A DNA stretch of 64,000 bases, from positions 1 through 64,000 of the forward strand of contig NZ_PJII01000019.1 in the NCBI RefSeq assembly GCF_002929215.1, read 5' to 3'. The number at the start of each line of letters is the position of its first letter. Positions within the stretch are counted from its first letter, which is position 1. The notes under the pieces were generated by a model that saw only the letters and a list, made by a program, of their open reading frames with translations, searched no databases and was not told the DNA's origin. Source of the stretch: Arthrobacter sp. ZGTC412. Lineage in GTDB: Bacteria; Actinomycetota; Actinomycetes; Actinomycetales; Micrococcaceae. Below, one piece after another: positions 35,413-43,704 of this stretch. The position numbers were made by a program, and so were the translations under genes.

Positions 35413-36957
35413 ATGAACAACAACGGAGTTGGATCCTGGCTGCACCGCCGCCGCCAAAAGTCAGGGTTAAATGCGGCGCTCATATCCGGCGACCGCACCC
35501 TGAGCTACAGCCAACTCGCCGACCGAACGGACCGGCTGGCCAATGCCTTGCAGGACAGAGGAGTGGCCAAAGGAGACCGGGTGGCCTACCTCGGCGAGAA
35601 CCACCCCTCCTTTGTGGAGACCTTCATCGCCTGCGGGCTGCTCGGAGCAATCTTCGTCCCGCTCAACACGCGGCTGGCGGCCCCCGAACTGCAGTTCCAG
35701 CTGCAGGACTCAGGAGCCAAGCTCCTGGTCAACGCCGCAACCCTCGAGGCGGTAGCCTCCTCATCAGTGGAAGCGACAGCGGTGACCCATCGCCTGGTGT
35801 TGCCCGACGGCGGGACGGAAGGTTCCGCCGCTCAGCCGCCATCCGCTGTCGAACGCTATGACGAGGTACTTCAGGCTGCAGCCGCGGCCCACCCCGATGT
35901 CGCCGTGACCTTGGACGACGGCGCCATGATCCTCTACACCTCGGGGACCACCGGCAAGCCCAAGGGTGCGCTGCTGACGCACGGCAACATCACCTGGAAC
36001 TGCTTCAACACGGTGGTGGACATGGACCTGAACCGGAACGACGTGGCACTGATGATTTCGCCGCTGTTCCACGTGGCATCCCTGGACATGGGCCTACTGC
36101 CCGTGCTGCTCAAAGGTGCCACCGTTGTACTCGAAGCCAAGTTCGATCCGGGCCGGGTGCTGGAGCTGATCCGGTTGCACAAAGTCACCACTCTTAACGG
36201 CGTCCCCACCACGTTCCAGATGCTCTGCGACCACCCTGGATGGTCGACGGCGGACCTTACCTCCCTGGACAAGCTCACCTGCGGCGGGTCGGCCATTCCG
36301 CGCCGGGTCCTGGACGCCTATGAGGAGCGCGGCATCGGCTTCACCAGTTGCTATGGCATGACCGAAACGGCGCCGGGGGTCACCATGCTGCCGGTGTCGA
36401 GGTCGAAGGATAAGGCCGGCTCGGCCGGCCTGCCCCATTTCTTCACGGACGTCCGGATCGCCGATTCCCTGGGCGGGCCCCTGCCGGCGGGACAGGTAGG
36501 CGAGATCCAGATTTCCGGTCCCAACGTCATCAAGGAGTATTGGAACCAACCGGACGCCTCAGCGGAGAGCTACGCTGATGGATGGTTCCGCTCAGGGGAC
36601 ATGGGCTACAGGGACGAAGAGGGATTTCTGTTCGTCTCAGACCGCATTAAGGACATGATCATCTCTGGCGGCGAGAACATTTATCCGGCAGAGGTTGAAG
36701 CCGCAATCGCCGAGCTTTCCGCCGTGGCGAGCGTGGCAGTAATCGGGGTTAAAGATTCCAAATGGGGCGAGGTGCCGCGTGCCATCATCACGCTCCGCGA
36801 GGGCGCCTCGCTTACCGAGGAACAACTCCGCGCGCACTTGGACGGACGGCTGGCCCGCTACAAAATCCCCAAATCTGTCATGTTCATTAAAGAGATGCCC
36901 CGGACGGCGAGTGGGAAAATCCGCAAAGTAGACCTCAGGAAGCAGTTCGCATCCTGA
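35413..36957 (+). CDS. Acyl-CoA ligase (AMP-binding family)
   Basis: 514 residues, complete. The adenylate-forming motif LYTSGTTGKPKGALLTHGN, YGMTETAPG, the SGDMGYRDEEGFLFVSDRIKDMIISGGENIYPAEVE hinge block and the C-terminal lysine region PRTASGKIRKVDLR are all present. Activates a carboxylic acid to its CoA ester, the entry step for the neighbouring beta-oxidation enzymes. RBS TAGGAGTACATCAAGC before ATG 35413. Confidence 0.88.
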   Translation: MNNNGVGSWLHRRRQKSGLNAALISGDRTLSYSQLADRTDRLANALQDRGVAKGDRVAYLGENHPSFVETFIACGLLGAIFVPLNTRLAAPELQFQLQDSGAKLLVNAATLEAVASSSVEATAVTHRLVLPDGGTEGSAAQPPSAVERYDEVLQAAAAAHPDVAVTLDDGAMILYTSGTTGKPKGALLTHGNITWNCFNTVVDMDLNRNDVALMISPLFHVASLDMGLLPVLLKGATVVLEAKFDPGRVLELIRLHKVTTLNGVPTTFQMLCDHPGWSTADLTSLDKLTCGGSAIPRRVLDAYEERGIGFTSCYGMTETAPGVTMLPVSRSKDKAGSAGLPHFFTDVRIADSLGGPLPAGQVGEIQISGPNVIKEYWNQPDASAESYADGWFRSGDMGYRDEEGFLFVSDRIKDMIISGGENIYPAEVEAAIAELSAVASVAVIGVKDSKWGEVPRAIITLREGASLTEEQLRAHLDGRLARYKIPKSVMFIKEMPRTASGKIRKVDLRKQFAS

Positions 36958-37001
36958 CCGCACATGCCGCGGTTGGGGTGCTAGTTGAACTACAGCCCAA
37001 C

Positions 37002-37064
37002 CTGACGTCAGGCAACAACGTAATGACCGTCAGAGTAGGGTCGGAAGGCTGCTCCTGCAAATGC
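37002..37064 (+). repeat. Direct repeat flanking the PadR block, left copy
   Basis: Begins with CTGACGTCAGGCA, followed by 25 divergent bases, then TCGGAAGG and TCCTGCA-ATGC. The same word order and spacing occur at 39011-39072. Confidence 0.65.
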
Positions 37065-37180
37065 CCTGCTGCAGAGTCTTAGACTCAAAGCGGACAGACG
37101 GCGGGGTCCTTTTCCGACGTCGGAAGCGCCAAGTCGGCCCGTTGTCGACAAGCTGGCTGACGCCTGGAGCGCGGGTGTTC

Positions 37181-37585
37181 CTAGCGGACGGCTGAGCCGG
37201 CAGCCCTGGATCGCTGCACCGGCTGGAAGTAGTCGGTGAGAAAGCCGGCCAGCAAGCCAGCCAGGACAAGTCCCGCGGCCGGCTGGAGCGTGACCGGCCC
37301 GACGAAGTCGCGGATGTCCACTCTGAAGACGAGCATCAGGATAACCGCGAGCAGAACATAAGCCGCGGCGAGGGCTGTGCTGATTGTAGTGATGGTTTGT
37401 CCCCGAGTGCGCCTCTTCTTCTTGGGGAACTGCTTGGCATATTCCTGCGCGGTGCCGAATTCCTCTTGCGGCGGCGCTCCTGTGGCCGCCTCGTGGGCCC
37501 GGACCTCATCGAGGGCTTCGGCTATTTCGACTTCAGACAGCCCGCGCACTCTGAGGTTGAAAGTCAGGCTTCGCTCGTAGCTCAT
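37181..37585 (-). CDS. Small HAAS-type membrane protein paired with PadR
   Basis: 134 residues. The N-terminal LRVRGLSEVEIAEALDEVRAHEAATG is a HAAS-like helical element; two membrane helices follow (about 67-89 and 95-120). Start overlaps the stop of the PadR gene by 4 bp. Such PadR-HAAS pairs usually sit next to envelope-stress or transporter genes and the membrane protein is thought to assist the regulator. Confidence 0.68.
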   Translation of the reverse strand: MSYERSLTFNLRVRGLSEVEIAEALDEVRAHEAATGAPPQEEFGTAQEYAKQFPKKKRRTRGQTITTISTALAAAYVLLAVILMLVFRVDIRDFVGPVTLQPAAGLVLAGLLAGFLTDYFQPVQRSRAAGSAVR

Positions 37586-37926
37586 GGTTGTTCCTGTCGG
37601 GTCGTCTGGATCTCGGAGAGGGTCTGGCTCATTCGGCGCCAGGCTGTCGCTGAGCGCTCCAATTCCTGGCGGCCTTGGTCAGTGAGTGTGAACTGCTTAC
37701 GGCCCGGGCCGGACTCGTCGTGGTGCCATGTGTGCTCCACGAGCCTTTGGTCTTCGAGTCTCTTTAGGAGCGGGTACAGCGTCCCGCCTTTGATGCGCGT
37801 GAAGCCGTGCTGACGAAGGACCTCGGCGATGGCGTAGCCGTGACTTTCTCCGTGGCTGAGCACCGCGAGCACTGCCTGCGGAAGTGCTGCGCGGGTCAGC
37901 TCCTGGTCGAATTCGATGTCACTCAC
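37582..37926 (-). CDS. PadR-family regulator
   Basis: 114 residues, the short PadR class. Core pattern AVLAVLSHGESHGYAIAEVLRQHGFTRIKGGTLYPLLKRLEDQRLVEHTW and GRKQFTLTDQGRQEL. First gene of a two-gene unit, with the TAGTG-C-CACTA repeat 8 bp upstream of its start. Confidence 0.9.
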   Translation of the reverse strand: MSDIEFDQELTRAALPQAVLAVLSHGESHGYAIAEVLRQHGFTRIKGGTLYPLLKRLEDQRLVEHTWHHDESGPGRKQFTLTDQGRQELERSATAWRRMSQTLSEIQTTRQEQP

Positions 37927-37933
37927 AACTAGA

Positions 37934-37944
37934 TAGTGCCACTA
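37934..37944. promoter_or_regulatory. Candidate PadR operator
   Basis: TAGTG-C-CACTA, a perfect 11-bp inverted repeat right before the PadR start codon, embedded in an AT-richer promoter stretch; fits autoregulation. Confidence 0.45.
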
Positions 37945-38078
37945 ACTAAGTAGCTGCGCAATATGGCGTAGCGGCGTGCGCACGCTTGGGAGTGAGACTA
38001 GGCCGCCGGCAGCCCGCTACAAACCATTCCTTGGCTGCTCTGAGCTACGTTGGAAGCTATTGCTGCCACGTTCATAAG

Positions 38079-38510
38079 TCAGCTTGCTGGGATATGGCGG
38101 GCGGCAGCGATTGAATTTTGGAAGAGTTCGGTGTTCACATACGCCATCGGCCCCTGAAGATAGCTTGCCAGGACCCGCTCACCGGAGGCGGTGAGCTCGT
38201 AGATCTTGCGTTTGGCGCCGGTGCCCGCCACTGATTCCTGGCTGTGAGTGATGAGGTTTAGTCCTTCCACCCGCCGTAGGGCCCGGTGCATGCTCTGCTC
38301 GTCCACCGCCAGATAAGCGCCGCTTAGCTCAGCTACGAAGTCGCGGATTTGTCCGGACCACCGGGGTTCTTGGGATAGGGCCAGCAAGATGAAGAGCATC
38401 AGTGTGCTCTTTTTGTGAGTGTCAGTCCACGCGGCGAGGACGTTGCGCTCATAGTCAGAGAGTTCAAGGTCGGGTCCGACCCCTGCCGGGTCAGACTTCG
38501 ACATGCTCAT
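38079..38510 (-). CDS. PadR-like winged-helix regulator, second copy
   Basis: 143 residues. STLMLFILLALSQEPRWSGQIRDFVAEL, MHRALRRVEGLNLITHS and KRKIYELTASGERVL follow the PadR pattern but with more divergence than the gene at 37582. Start at 38510 with AGGGG upstream, overlapping the end of the membrane-protein gene by 20 bp. Confidence 0.75.
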   Translation of the reverse strand: MSMSKSDPAGVGPDLELSDYERNVLAAWTDTHKKSTLMLFILLALSQEPRWSGQIRDFVAELSGAYLAVDEQSMHRALRRVEGLNLITHSQESVAGTGAKRKIYELTASGERVLASYLQGPMAYVNTELFQNSIAAARHIPAS

Positions 38511-38922
38511 AGCCCCTGCTGAGCATGGCGCCGATCGTGTGGACCAGGAGCCCGGCGCCCCACAGTACGCTCATCGACACCAGAGGACCGGACCACCCCT
38601 GCTGCAATATCTCTTCGCGTCCACTGAGCATCAGGATCCACGCGTGCAGCCAAAAACTGCCGTTGATGATCAGGTAAGCGACAGCGTGTGTGAAGTAGGT
38701 TCCATACGCGCGTTGGCGCAACGCGGTCGCATTCCTCACCGTGAACACCACCATGTATAGCGCCACCGCAGCGAGCAGCAGCATGGTGCCGGCCGAGACT
38801 CTTCCGTCCTCCACGAAGGCGGTGTATCCCTGAACAACCAGTACGCTAACGACCAGGGCGCCCGTATACCGGGTGAGTCCTTGATTAGTGATCGGGGTGA
38901 CGCCATCGGATCGATTTCCCAT
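38491..38922 (-). CDS. Small four-helix membrane protein
   Basis: 143 residues with four hydrophobic stretches (about 20-38, 45-62, 78-98, 112-135). The FTHAVAYLIINGSFWLHAWILM segment resembles 2TM-domain proteins. Good ribosome site (TAAGGAGTTTGGC). First gene of the unit; its partner is the PadR-like gene overlapping its 3' end. Role unknown. Confidence 0.65.
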   Translation of the reverse strand: MGNRSDGVTPITNQGLTRYTGALVVSVLVVQGYTAFVEDGRVSAGTMLLLAAVALYMVVFTVRNATALRQRAYGTYFTHAVAYLIINGSFWLHAWILMLSGREEILQQGWSGPLVSMSVLWGAGLLVHTIGAMLSRGYEHVEV

Positions 38923-38930
38923 GCCAAACT

Positions 38931-38961
38931 CCTTAGTAGACTAATGGCATAGTACCTAAGG
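38931..38961. promoter_or_regulatory. Nested inverted repeats before the membrane-protein gene
   Basis: Outer arms CCTTAG (38931) and CTAAGG (38956) enclose TTAG-TAGA-CTAA (38933-38944). It lies immediately upstream of the gene's ribosome site, so it is a good operator candidate for the second PadR-like protein. Confidence 0.5.
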
Positions 38962-39010
38962 TGGTTCGCATGGTCCAGTAAGTAGTTCTTGTTCGGCTGG
39001 CTTACACAAA

Positions 39011-39072
39011 CTGACGTCAGGCAGCCCGGAAAACACCGGCAGACCAGGATCGGAAGGTAGTCCTGCACATGC
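39011..39072 (+). repeat. Direct repeat flanking the PadR block, right copy
   Basis: Same arrangement as 37002-37064: CTGACGTCAGGCA, 25 bases, then TCGGAAGG and TCCTGCACATGC, in the same orientation. The two copies enclose both PadR units. Confidence 0.65.
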
Positions 39073-39148
39073 TTGGCAAACCGTCTCTTATTCGAACCTG
39101 ACAGCCGACCCGGTGATGAGTTTGCGTGGGCGGGTGCTCGGCAACTAT

Positions 39149-39290
39149 GCAACATCCTGTTGCGCAATTGTCCAGACACTGTCTGGACAATCAGTTCCGC
39201 TGCCCACAGCCGGGGACAATCCTGATGGGTTATCCACCGCTACTGCTGCCAGGGAGCTACCCCAATGGCTCCCGATCCAGCCGTGGATAA
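39149..39290. other. Palindrome cluster with DnaA-box-like sites
   Basis: In 142 bp there are: GCAACA-TCC-TGTTGC (39149-39163); arms TTGTCCAGAC and GTCTGGACAA around ACT (39168-39190); GGGTTATCCAC and GTGGATAACCC as widely spaced inverted arms (39227-39237 and 39283-39293), each containing a DnaA-box-like TTATCCAC; and GGGAGC/GCTCCC inside them (39252-39273). The rest of 38970-39470 has no gene. It could be an origin, a recombination site or a regulator-binding region. Confidence 0.5.
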
Positions 39291-39448
39291 CCCGGATTGA
39301 TCCCAACTGTGGACTGCTCACTTCTCTCCGTGCCGTAGGACGTGTGCACCTTTCCTCATTCCCATTAAATTCGAGTACTAAAGGCCTCGTTGTGATGGTT
39401 CTGATACCCGTCTGGTGGGTTCCTGTTGGGTAGCGCATCCGCTTGTTC

Positions 39449-39468
39449 AATAGGCTGCTAGCCTTATT
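39449..39468 (+). promoter_or_regulatory. Inverted repeat directly before lsr2
   Basis: AATAGGCT-GCT-AGCC(T)TATT is a near-perfect hairpin ending 3 bp before the ATG, where a ribosome site would be expected; none is seen. Translation may be leaderless or controlled by this element. Confidence 0.45.
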
Positions 39469-39470
39469 TC

Positions 39471-39800
39471 ATGGCAAAAAAGACAGTTGTGCTGCTGGAA
39501 GATGATATTGATGGCTCGGAAGCTAACGAGACGATATCTTTCGCCCTCGATGGTAGTGAATACGAGATTGACCTCAATGAGGGACACGCTAACGAACTGC
39601 GTGAAGCACTGGCACGCTTTACCAACGCTGGCCGCAAAGTAGCTGGCGGACGTGGCCGTCCGGCACCTCGTACCAAGTCCTCGCACGGTGGCCCGGACGC
39701 CAAAGCGGTACGGTTGTGGGCGGCTGAGAATGGTGTGCAGGTAAATACGCGTGGTCGTATCCAAGCGGAAGTTGTAGAGAAGTACGAAGCGGCTCATTAG
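39471..39800 (+). CDS. lsr2: Lsr2 nucleoid-associated silencer
   Basis: 109 residues, the standard length. N-terminal dimerisation part (KKTVVLLEDDIDGSEANETISFALDGSEYEIDL) and a C-terminal DNA-binding part VRLWAAENGVQVNTRGRIQAEVVEKYEA with the RGR minor-groove hook. Lsr2 proteins bridge AT-rich DNA and silence foreign genes, the actinobacterial counterpart of H-NS. A plasmid copy can mask the plasmid or tune conjugation genes; it sits next to the mating operon. Confidence 0.93.
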   Translation: MAKKTVVLLEDDIDGSEANETISFALDGSEYEIDLNEGHANELREALARFTNAGRKVAGGRGRPAPRTKSSHGGPDAKAVRLWAAENGVQVNTRGRIQAEVVEKYEAAH

Positions 39801-39814
39801 AGCCAGGGTAAACA

Positions 39815-39855
39815 AAATCGGGGCGGGAATTAATTACTGATTCCGGCCCCGATTT
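39815..39855. terminator. Bidirectional terminator between lsr2 and the mating operon
   Basis: Arms of 16 bp starting AAATCGGGGC and ending GGCCCCGATTT, one mismatch, loop of 9 nt, flanked by T-rich CTTCTTT on the plus side. Lies between two convergent genes. Confidence 0.8.
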
Positions 39856-39890
39856 CTTCTTTGCGGGACACTGCATCCTGAACTGACATT

Positions 39891-40331
39891 TCATACAGGA
39901 ATAGTCCGCACGTCTGGGAACCAGCCCTCTGGGGCCTTTTTAGGTTCCATGTGTTCGGGCTCGCGGTGCTTTTGCATGTCGCATTTGTAGAACGGCCCGC
40001 GCGGGTCCAAGAGCACGCTCATGTGGTGGTCTGCGTGGTCTTTGAACCAGACGCTTATGCCGGTGGCTCCGTCGAGTCTGAGGTGCTCCCAGGCGCGCCA
40101 CATTGCTTCTACACGGGAGACGGCTTCCGGGTGGAAGTACCACTCGGTGCACCACTTTGCGGCGCGCCCGTCGACATCGCGGACGTAGGTAGGGAGTAGT
40201 TGCTCGTGCAGGAACTCTTCGGCAGAGCCGTAGACCAGCTGCGGGGGCTTCTGCTGTTCCCCGGCCTTAGCGCCAGTGTCCTCGACGTCCGAGCTGGGGG
40301 TTTCGCTGAACCGGCCAATCTCGATGGTCAT
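39891..40331 (-). CDS. DUF4913-family protein
   Basis: 146 residues. The block EEFLHEQLLPTYVRDVDGRAAKWCTEWYFHPEAVSRVEAMWRAWEHLR with DPRGPFYKC is the DUF4913 pattern, common on actinobacterial plasmids next to coupling-protein genes. Function unknown; last gene of the mating operon, 11 bp after the coupling-protein stop. Confidence 0.8.
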   Translation of the reverse strand: MTIEIGRFSETPSSDVEDTGAKAGEQQKPPQLVYGSAEEFLHEQLLPTYVRDVDGRAAKWCTEWYFHPEAVSRVEAMWRAWEHLRLDGATGISVWFKDHADHHMSVLLDPRGPFYKCDMQKHREPEHMEPKKAPEGWFPDVRTIPV

Positions 40332-40342
40332 GCCCTACTCCC

Positions 40343-42112
40343 CTACCCGGTCACCCATGGATTTGCGGCCGGCGCCGCTGCTACCGGTACTGGTTTTTCC
40401 TCTGGCTGCGGGCTGTACTTTTTGATGGACGCTTCCACACCGTCCTTGTGTGGCCCTGTGTACCAGGGCATGGTCCGGACCAATGTGGCCGGCGCGCCGG
40501 AGGCGAGGACGACGGCGCGGCCGCGGTCGAGCTCGGCCAGATTGGAGACATCGAAGATGCGTTCCTTGCTCTCCTGCCGGGAGCGGCTGGACCCGGACTT
40601 CCCTGATGAGACGGAAACGTTGATGTAGGTGTAGTCCCCAATCAGGTCCGAGAGTGCGCGGAGGAAGCCTTCTTCGGCGGCGCCGCCGCCGTAGACCTTG
40701 ACGTTGGCGGCTGACCAGATTTTCCGCATGTTCGCTTCGCCCCAGAGTTCGACGCCCTGGGACCAGGACTGCAGGATGCCCATGACGATCAGGCCTTTGG
40801 AGCCGTAGTGGCTGAACTGGTCCGGCAGGGCGGCCCAGCGGACCACGTTTGCCAGCTCGTCCAGGGCGAACAGTGCAGGTTTGGGCAGTCGGCCGCCGCT
40901 GCGTTCGGCGCGTTCCTCCATGGCCTCAGCGATGGCCACGGTCAGTGCGGTGGTGAGCGGGGCGGCTGAGCCGGCCCCTTCCTTGGAGAGGATGTAGATC
41001 GTCTCCTGTGAGGCAGCGAAGGCGTGCGGGTCGAACTGCCGGCGGGCATCACTGGCCACGCTTGCGCCGCGGGTCGGGGCGACCCAGCGGAGCGTGTTCC
41101 TGCTCTTGAGGCACTGGATCATCTTCTCGGCGGTGCCGAAGATACCGTCGCGCTGCTTGTCAGCCAGCTTTAGCGTGGATTCCAGGCCCTTGTACTGCAG
41201 CTCGTAGTCATGTTCCCGGAGGATTTCGATGGGTTCCTGGCTGACCTGTTCCGTCACCCACAGGTAGACCTGCGTGATCGGCAACCCGCCGAGTGCGGCC
41301 GCGAGGAAGTACGAGGAGAGAATGTCCTCGGCCTTGGGATCGAAGTAGGCGTCGGGCTTCGACCCGGGCACCCGGGAACCGACCGAGAAGTGCTGGGTGA
41401 GCTTGTACGCCTTTTCTTCGTCGGTGACGTAGGAGAGCGGGTTCCACCACCAGTCCGGTTCTTCCTGGGCGATCTTCTGCGGATCGAAGACCCACACCGT
41501 GGCCGTAGCCTCGCGGACGCCGCGGGTGCCGTCCACGACGTCGCGCTTGTTCGAGGTTGAGACCACGGCACCTGGTGCGTCCAGGATGGCGGGCATGACG
41601 CGGGAGGTGGATTTACCTGTTCGTGGTCCCCAGATATCGAGGCTGAGGTCTTCCCAGGACTGGATGAACTTTTGACCGGTGGAGACCACCTTGCCGACGA
41701 CGATCCCGGGGTTGTCTTTCACGCCGAGCCGCTCGGCGGTTGCTGCGGCTCCTTTTTCGGTGAATGCGGCCAGGGACTTGCCGCGGCCCAGGTAGCGGGC
41801 GGCCTTATCGACACGGGCGCGCTTGGACGCACCTTTCCGCCACGCAACCAGCACGACCACGGCCAGCGCCAGGACTACACCGGCCATAAGGCACGCCGCG
41901 ACTGTGGCTTGGGTTGGCCAGGGCACCTTGCCCTTGATCAACCCGGCGACCAGGTCGATGGGGTGGGCAGGCGGGGCGGCGATTCCTGCCATCCAGGACC
42001 CGAGGTGCGCGGCGGCGTAGGTGCCGCCGCCGAAGACGACGATGGCGCCGATTGCCAGCCAGACCAGCAGGGCATCTTCGAGGCCGATTCCTTTGCGGTT
42101 CGGTGCACTCAC
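40343..42112 (-). CDS. VirD4/TraG-type coupling ATPase
   Basis: 589 residues. Two N-terminal membrane helices (about 14-36 and 66-91), Walker A GPRTGKST at 162-169, Walker B FALDELANVV, then GIMQSW-like GILQSWSQG segment. Brings the DNA-relaxase complex to the channel. Start overlaps the VirB4-like stop by 4 bp. Confidence 0.88.
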   Translation of the reverse strand: MSAPNRKGIGLEDALLVWLAIGAIVVFGGGTYAAAHLGSWMAGIAAPPAHPIDLVAGLIKGKVPWPTQATVAACLMAGVVLALAVVVLVAWRKGASKRARVDKAARYLGRGKSLAAFTEKGAAATAERLGVKDNPGIVVGKVVSTGQKFIQSWEDLSLDIWGPRTGKSTSRVMPAILDAPGAVVSTSNKRDVVDGTRGVREATATVWVFDPQKIAQEEPDWWWNPLSYVTDEEKAYKLTQHFSVGSRVPGSKPDAYFDPKAEDILSSYFLAAALGGLPITQVYLWVTEQVSQEPIEILREHDYELQYKGLESTLKLADKQRDGIFGTAEKMIQCLKSRNTLRWVAPTRGASVASDARRQFDPHAFAASQETIYILSKEGAGSAAPLTTALTVAIAEAMEERAERSGGRLPKPALFALDELANVVRWAALPDQFSHYGSKGLIVMGILQSWSQGVELWGEANMRKIWSAANVKVYGGGAAEEGFLRALSDLIGDYTYINVSVSSGKSGSSRSRQESKERIFDVSNLAELDRGRAVVLASGAPATLVRTMPWYTGPHKDGVEASIKKYSPQPEEKPVPVAAAPAANPWVTG

Positions 42113-43704
42113 AGCCCGCCTCCTTCAGTGGGCAGCGTTGGTGCTGCCGGGTCCATGAGCGTTTCAGCCGGCGCGTGCCAGCGCGTGTCGGTGTCGTTCA
42201 ATCCGTCGTTCTTCTCAATGGAGGTCAGCCCGATCTGGACGGGGATTCCCGGGCGGCCGCCGACCTTGATGAGGAACTTGCCCCGGCCCGGGGGGTCGAC
42301 GTCGAGGCCGCGGGAGTCCCAGGCGGGCGGGTCCTGCCAGGAGATGAGCTTTTGCTGCTCCTGCCGGGAGAGGGGAATCGCGGAGGTCAGCAGCGGCATC
42401 TCCGAGGCCGGCAGGCCGCCGCAGATCACCATGCCGGAGCGTTCGACGAAGCCGCGGGCCTTCATCCGGTCCTCTTCTGCCGGCAGTGCCAGCAGGTCGG
42501 ACATGGTGTGGGAAATCATGATCTGCCCGACGCCCACGGACCGGTTCAGGCGGGTGAGGGCGTCGACCCGGTCGACCATGCCCTTGCCGGAGCGCAGCGC
42601 CCGCCATAGCTCGTCCAGGACCACGAAGTAGTTCCGGCGCGGTTCCAGGCCAGCGTCGGCCAGGGCGTTGGCGACGTTGACGGTGCCGAAGCCGTAGGAC
42701 CAGCACGCGAGCAGAACGGCGGCCTGGAGGTCGGTTTCGGTTTCGTCGATGCTGGAGACGTCGAAGACGACGGCGCGGTCCCGCTTCATGGGGTTGGTGG
42801 TTTGCCGGGAGAAGATTTCGCCCAGCTTCCCTCCCCCGGTCAGGCCCAGCAGGGTGGCTTCCAGCGCCCGGGTTTCCTGCAGGTAGATGTTCATGTCGCC
42901 ACGGTCCAGCGCGACCTGCCGCAGCTCGTCCGGGGCGGAGACGATGACGTCCAGGAGGTCTTTCAGGACTGGGATGCCGTCGAACCGGTCATCGAGGACC
43001 CGCAGGGCCCGGTCCAGGATGGTTTGTTCCTGGTCGGTGGGAGGGTTGTTCCGGCTGATGGTGATGAGGGAGATGACCATGTTCAGGCGGCGGCCGTGGG
43101 CGTCGGCCCGGACCCGGGTGGCGGCTTCGTGGTGGCCGTGGTCCTCGAGGAGCTGGGCGACCTCGACGGCCTGGCCCGGGTCGAGGATGTTCAGGTAGCC
43201 GACGCCGCGGCCGAGCTTGATGACCTGCCCGCCGAGGGCTTCGACGGCTTTGACGTGCTCGCCTTTCAGGTCCCCGAGGACCAGCGGGTTAACGCCTTGG
43301 GCGGCAAGGCCCAGGAACATGCGCCGGACGAGGGTGGACTTGCCCAGCCCGGGTTTGCCGAGGATGAAAGCGGAAGGGTTGGAGATGAGGCGTGCGCGCT
43401 GGAACCAGCTGATCGGGTCGCAGCAGACCGTGGCCTGGGTTTCCTCGTGACGGCCGAGTGGGACGCCGATCATGGGCGAGGACGCACCTGAGGAAAACGG
43501 CCACAGGCCGCAGACCTGGACAGTGGTTCCCCGGTACTCCTTCACGGACGGGACGAGCTGGGCCATGCCCCCGCCAGGTCCGGACCAGCCACGGGCACCC
43601 GGCCCGGCCTCGCCAGGCTGCTTCTCAGCCTTGCTCTTTGGCACTCCCTTTGATGTCTTTGCTGGCTTTACTGTCATTGACGTCAAAAGGTCTTTGAAGG
43701 CCAT
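42109..43704 (-). CDS. VirB4-like conjugation ATPase
   Basis: 531 residues, only the ATPase portion of a VirB4 protein. Walker A GKPGLGKST at 116-124, Walker B FVVLDELWRAL, and ISHTMSDLLAL-type sensor region. In this system the N-terminal VirB4 domain is provided by the separate SCO6880-type protein encoded just upstream. Energises pilus or channel assembly. Confidence 0.85.
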   Translation of the reverse strand: MAFKDLLTSMTVKPAKTSKGVPKSKAEKQPGEAGPGARGWSGPGGGMAQLVPSVKEYRGTTVQVCGLWPFSSGASSPMIGVPLGRHEETQATVCCDPISWFQRARLISNPSAFILGKPGLGKSTLVRRMFLGLAAQGVNPLVLGDLKGEHVKAVEALGGQVIKLGRGVGYLNILDPGQAVEVAQLLEDHGHHEAATRVRADAHGRRLNMVISLITISRNNPPTDQEQTILDRALRVLDDRFDGIPVLKDLLDVIVSAPDELRQVALDRGDMNIYLQETRALEATLLGLTGGGKLGEIFSRQTTNPMKRDRAVVFDVSSIDETETDLQAAVLLACWSYGFGTVNVANALADAGLEPRRNYFVVLDELWRALRSGKGMVDRVDALTRLNRSVGVGQIMISHTMSDLLALPAEEDRMKARGFVERSGMVICGGLPASEMPLLTSAIPLSRQEQQKLISWQDPPAWDSRGLDVDPPGRGKFLIKVGGRPGIPVQIGLTSIEKNDGLNDTDTRWHAPAETLMDPAAPTLPTEGGGL

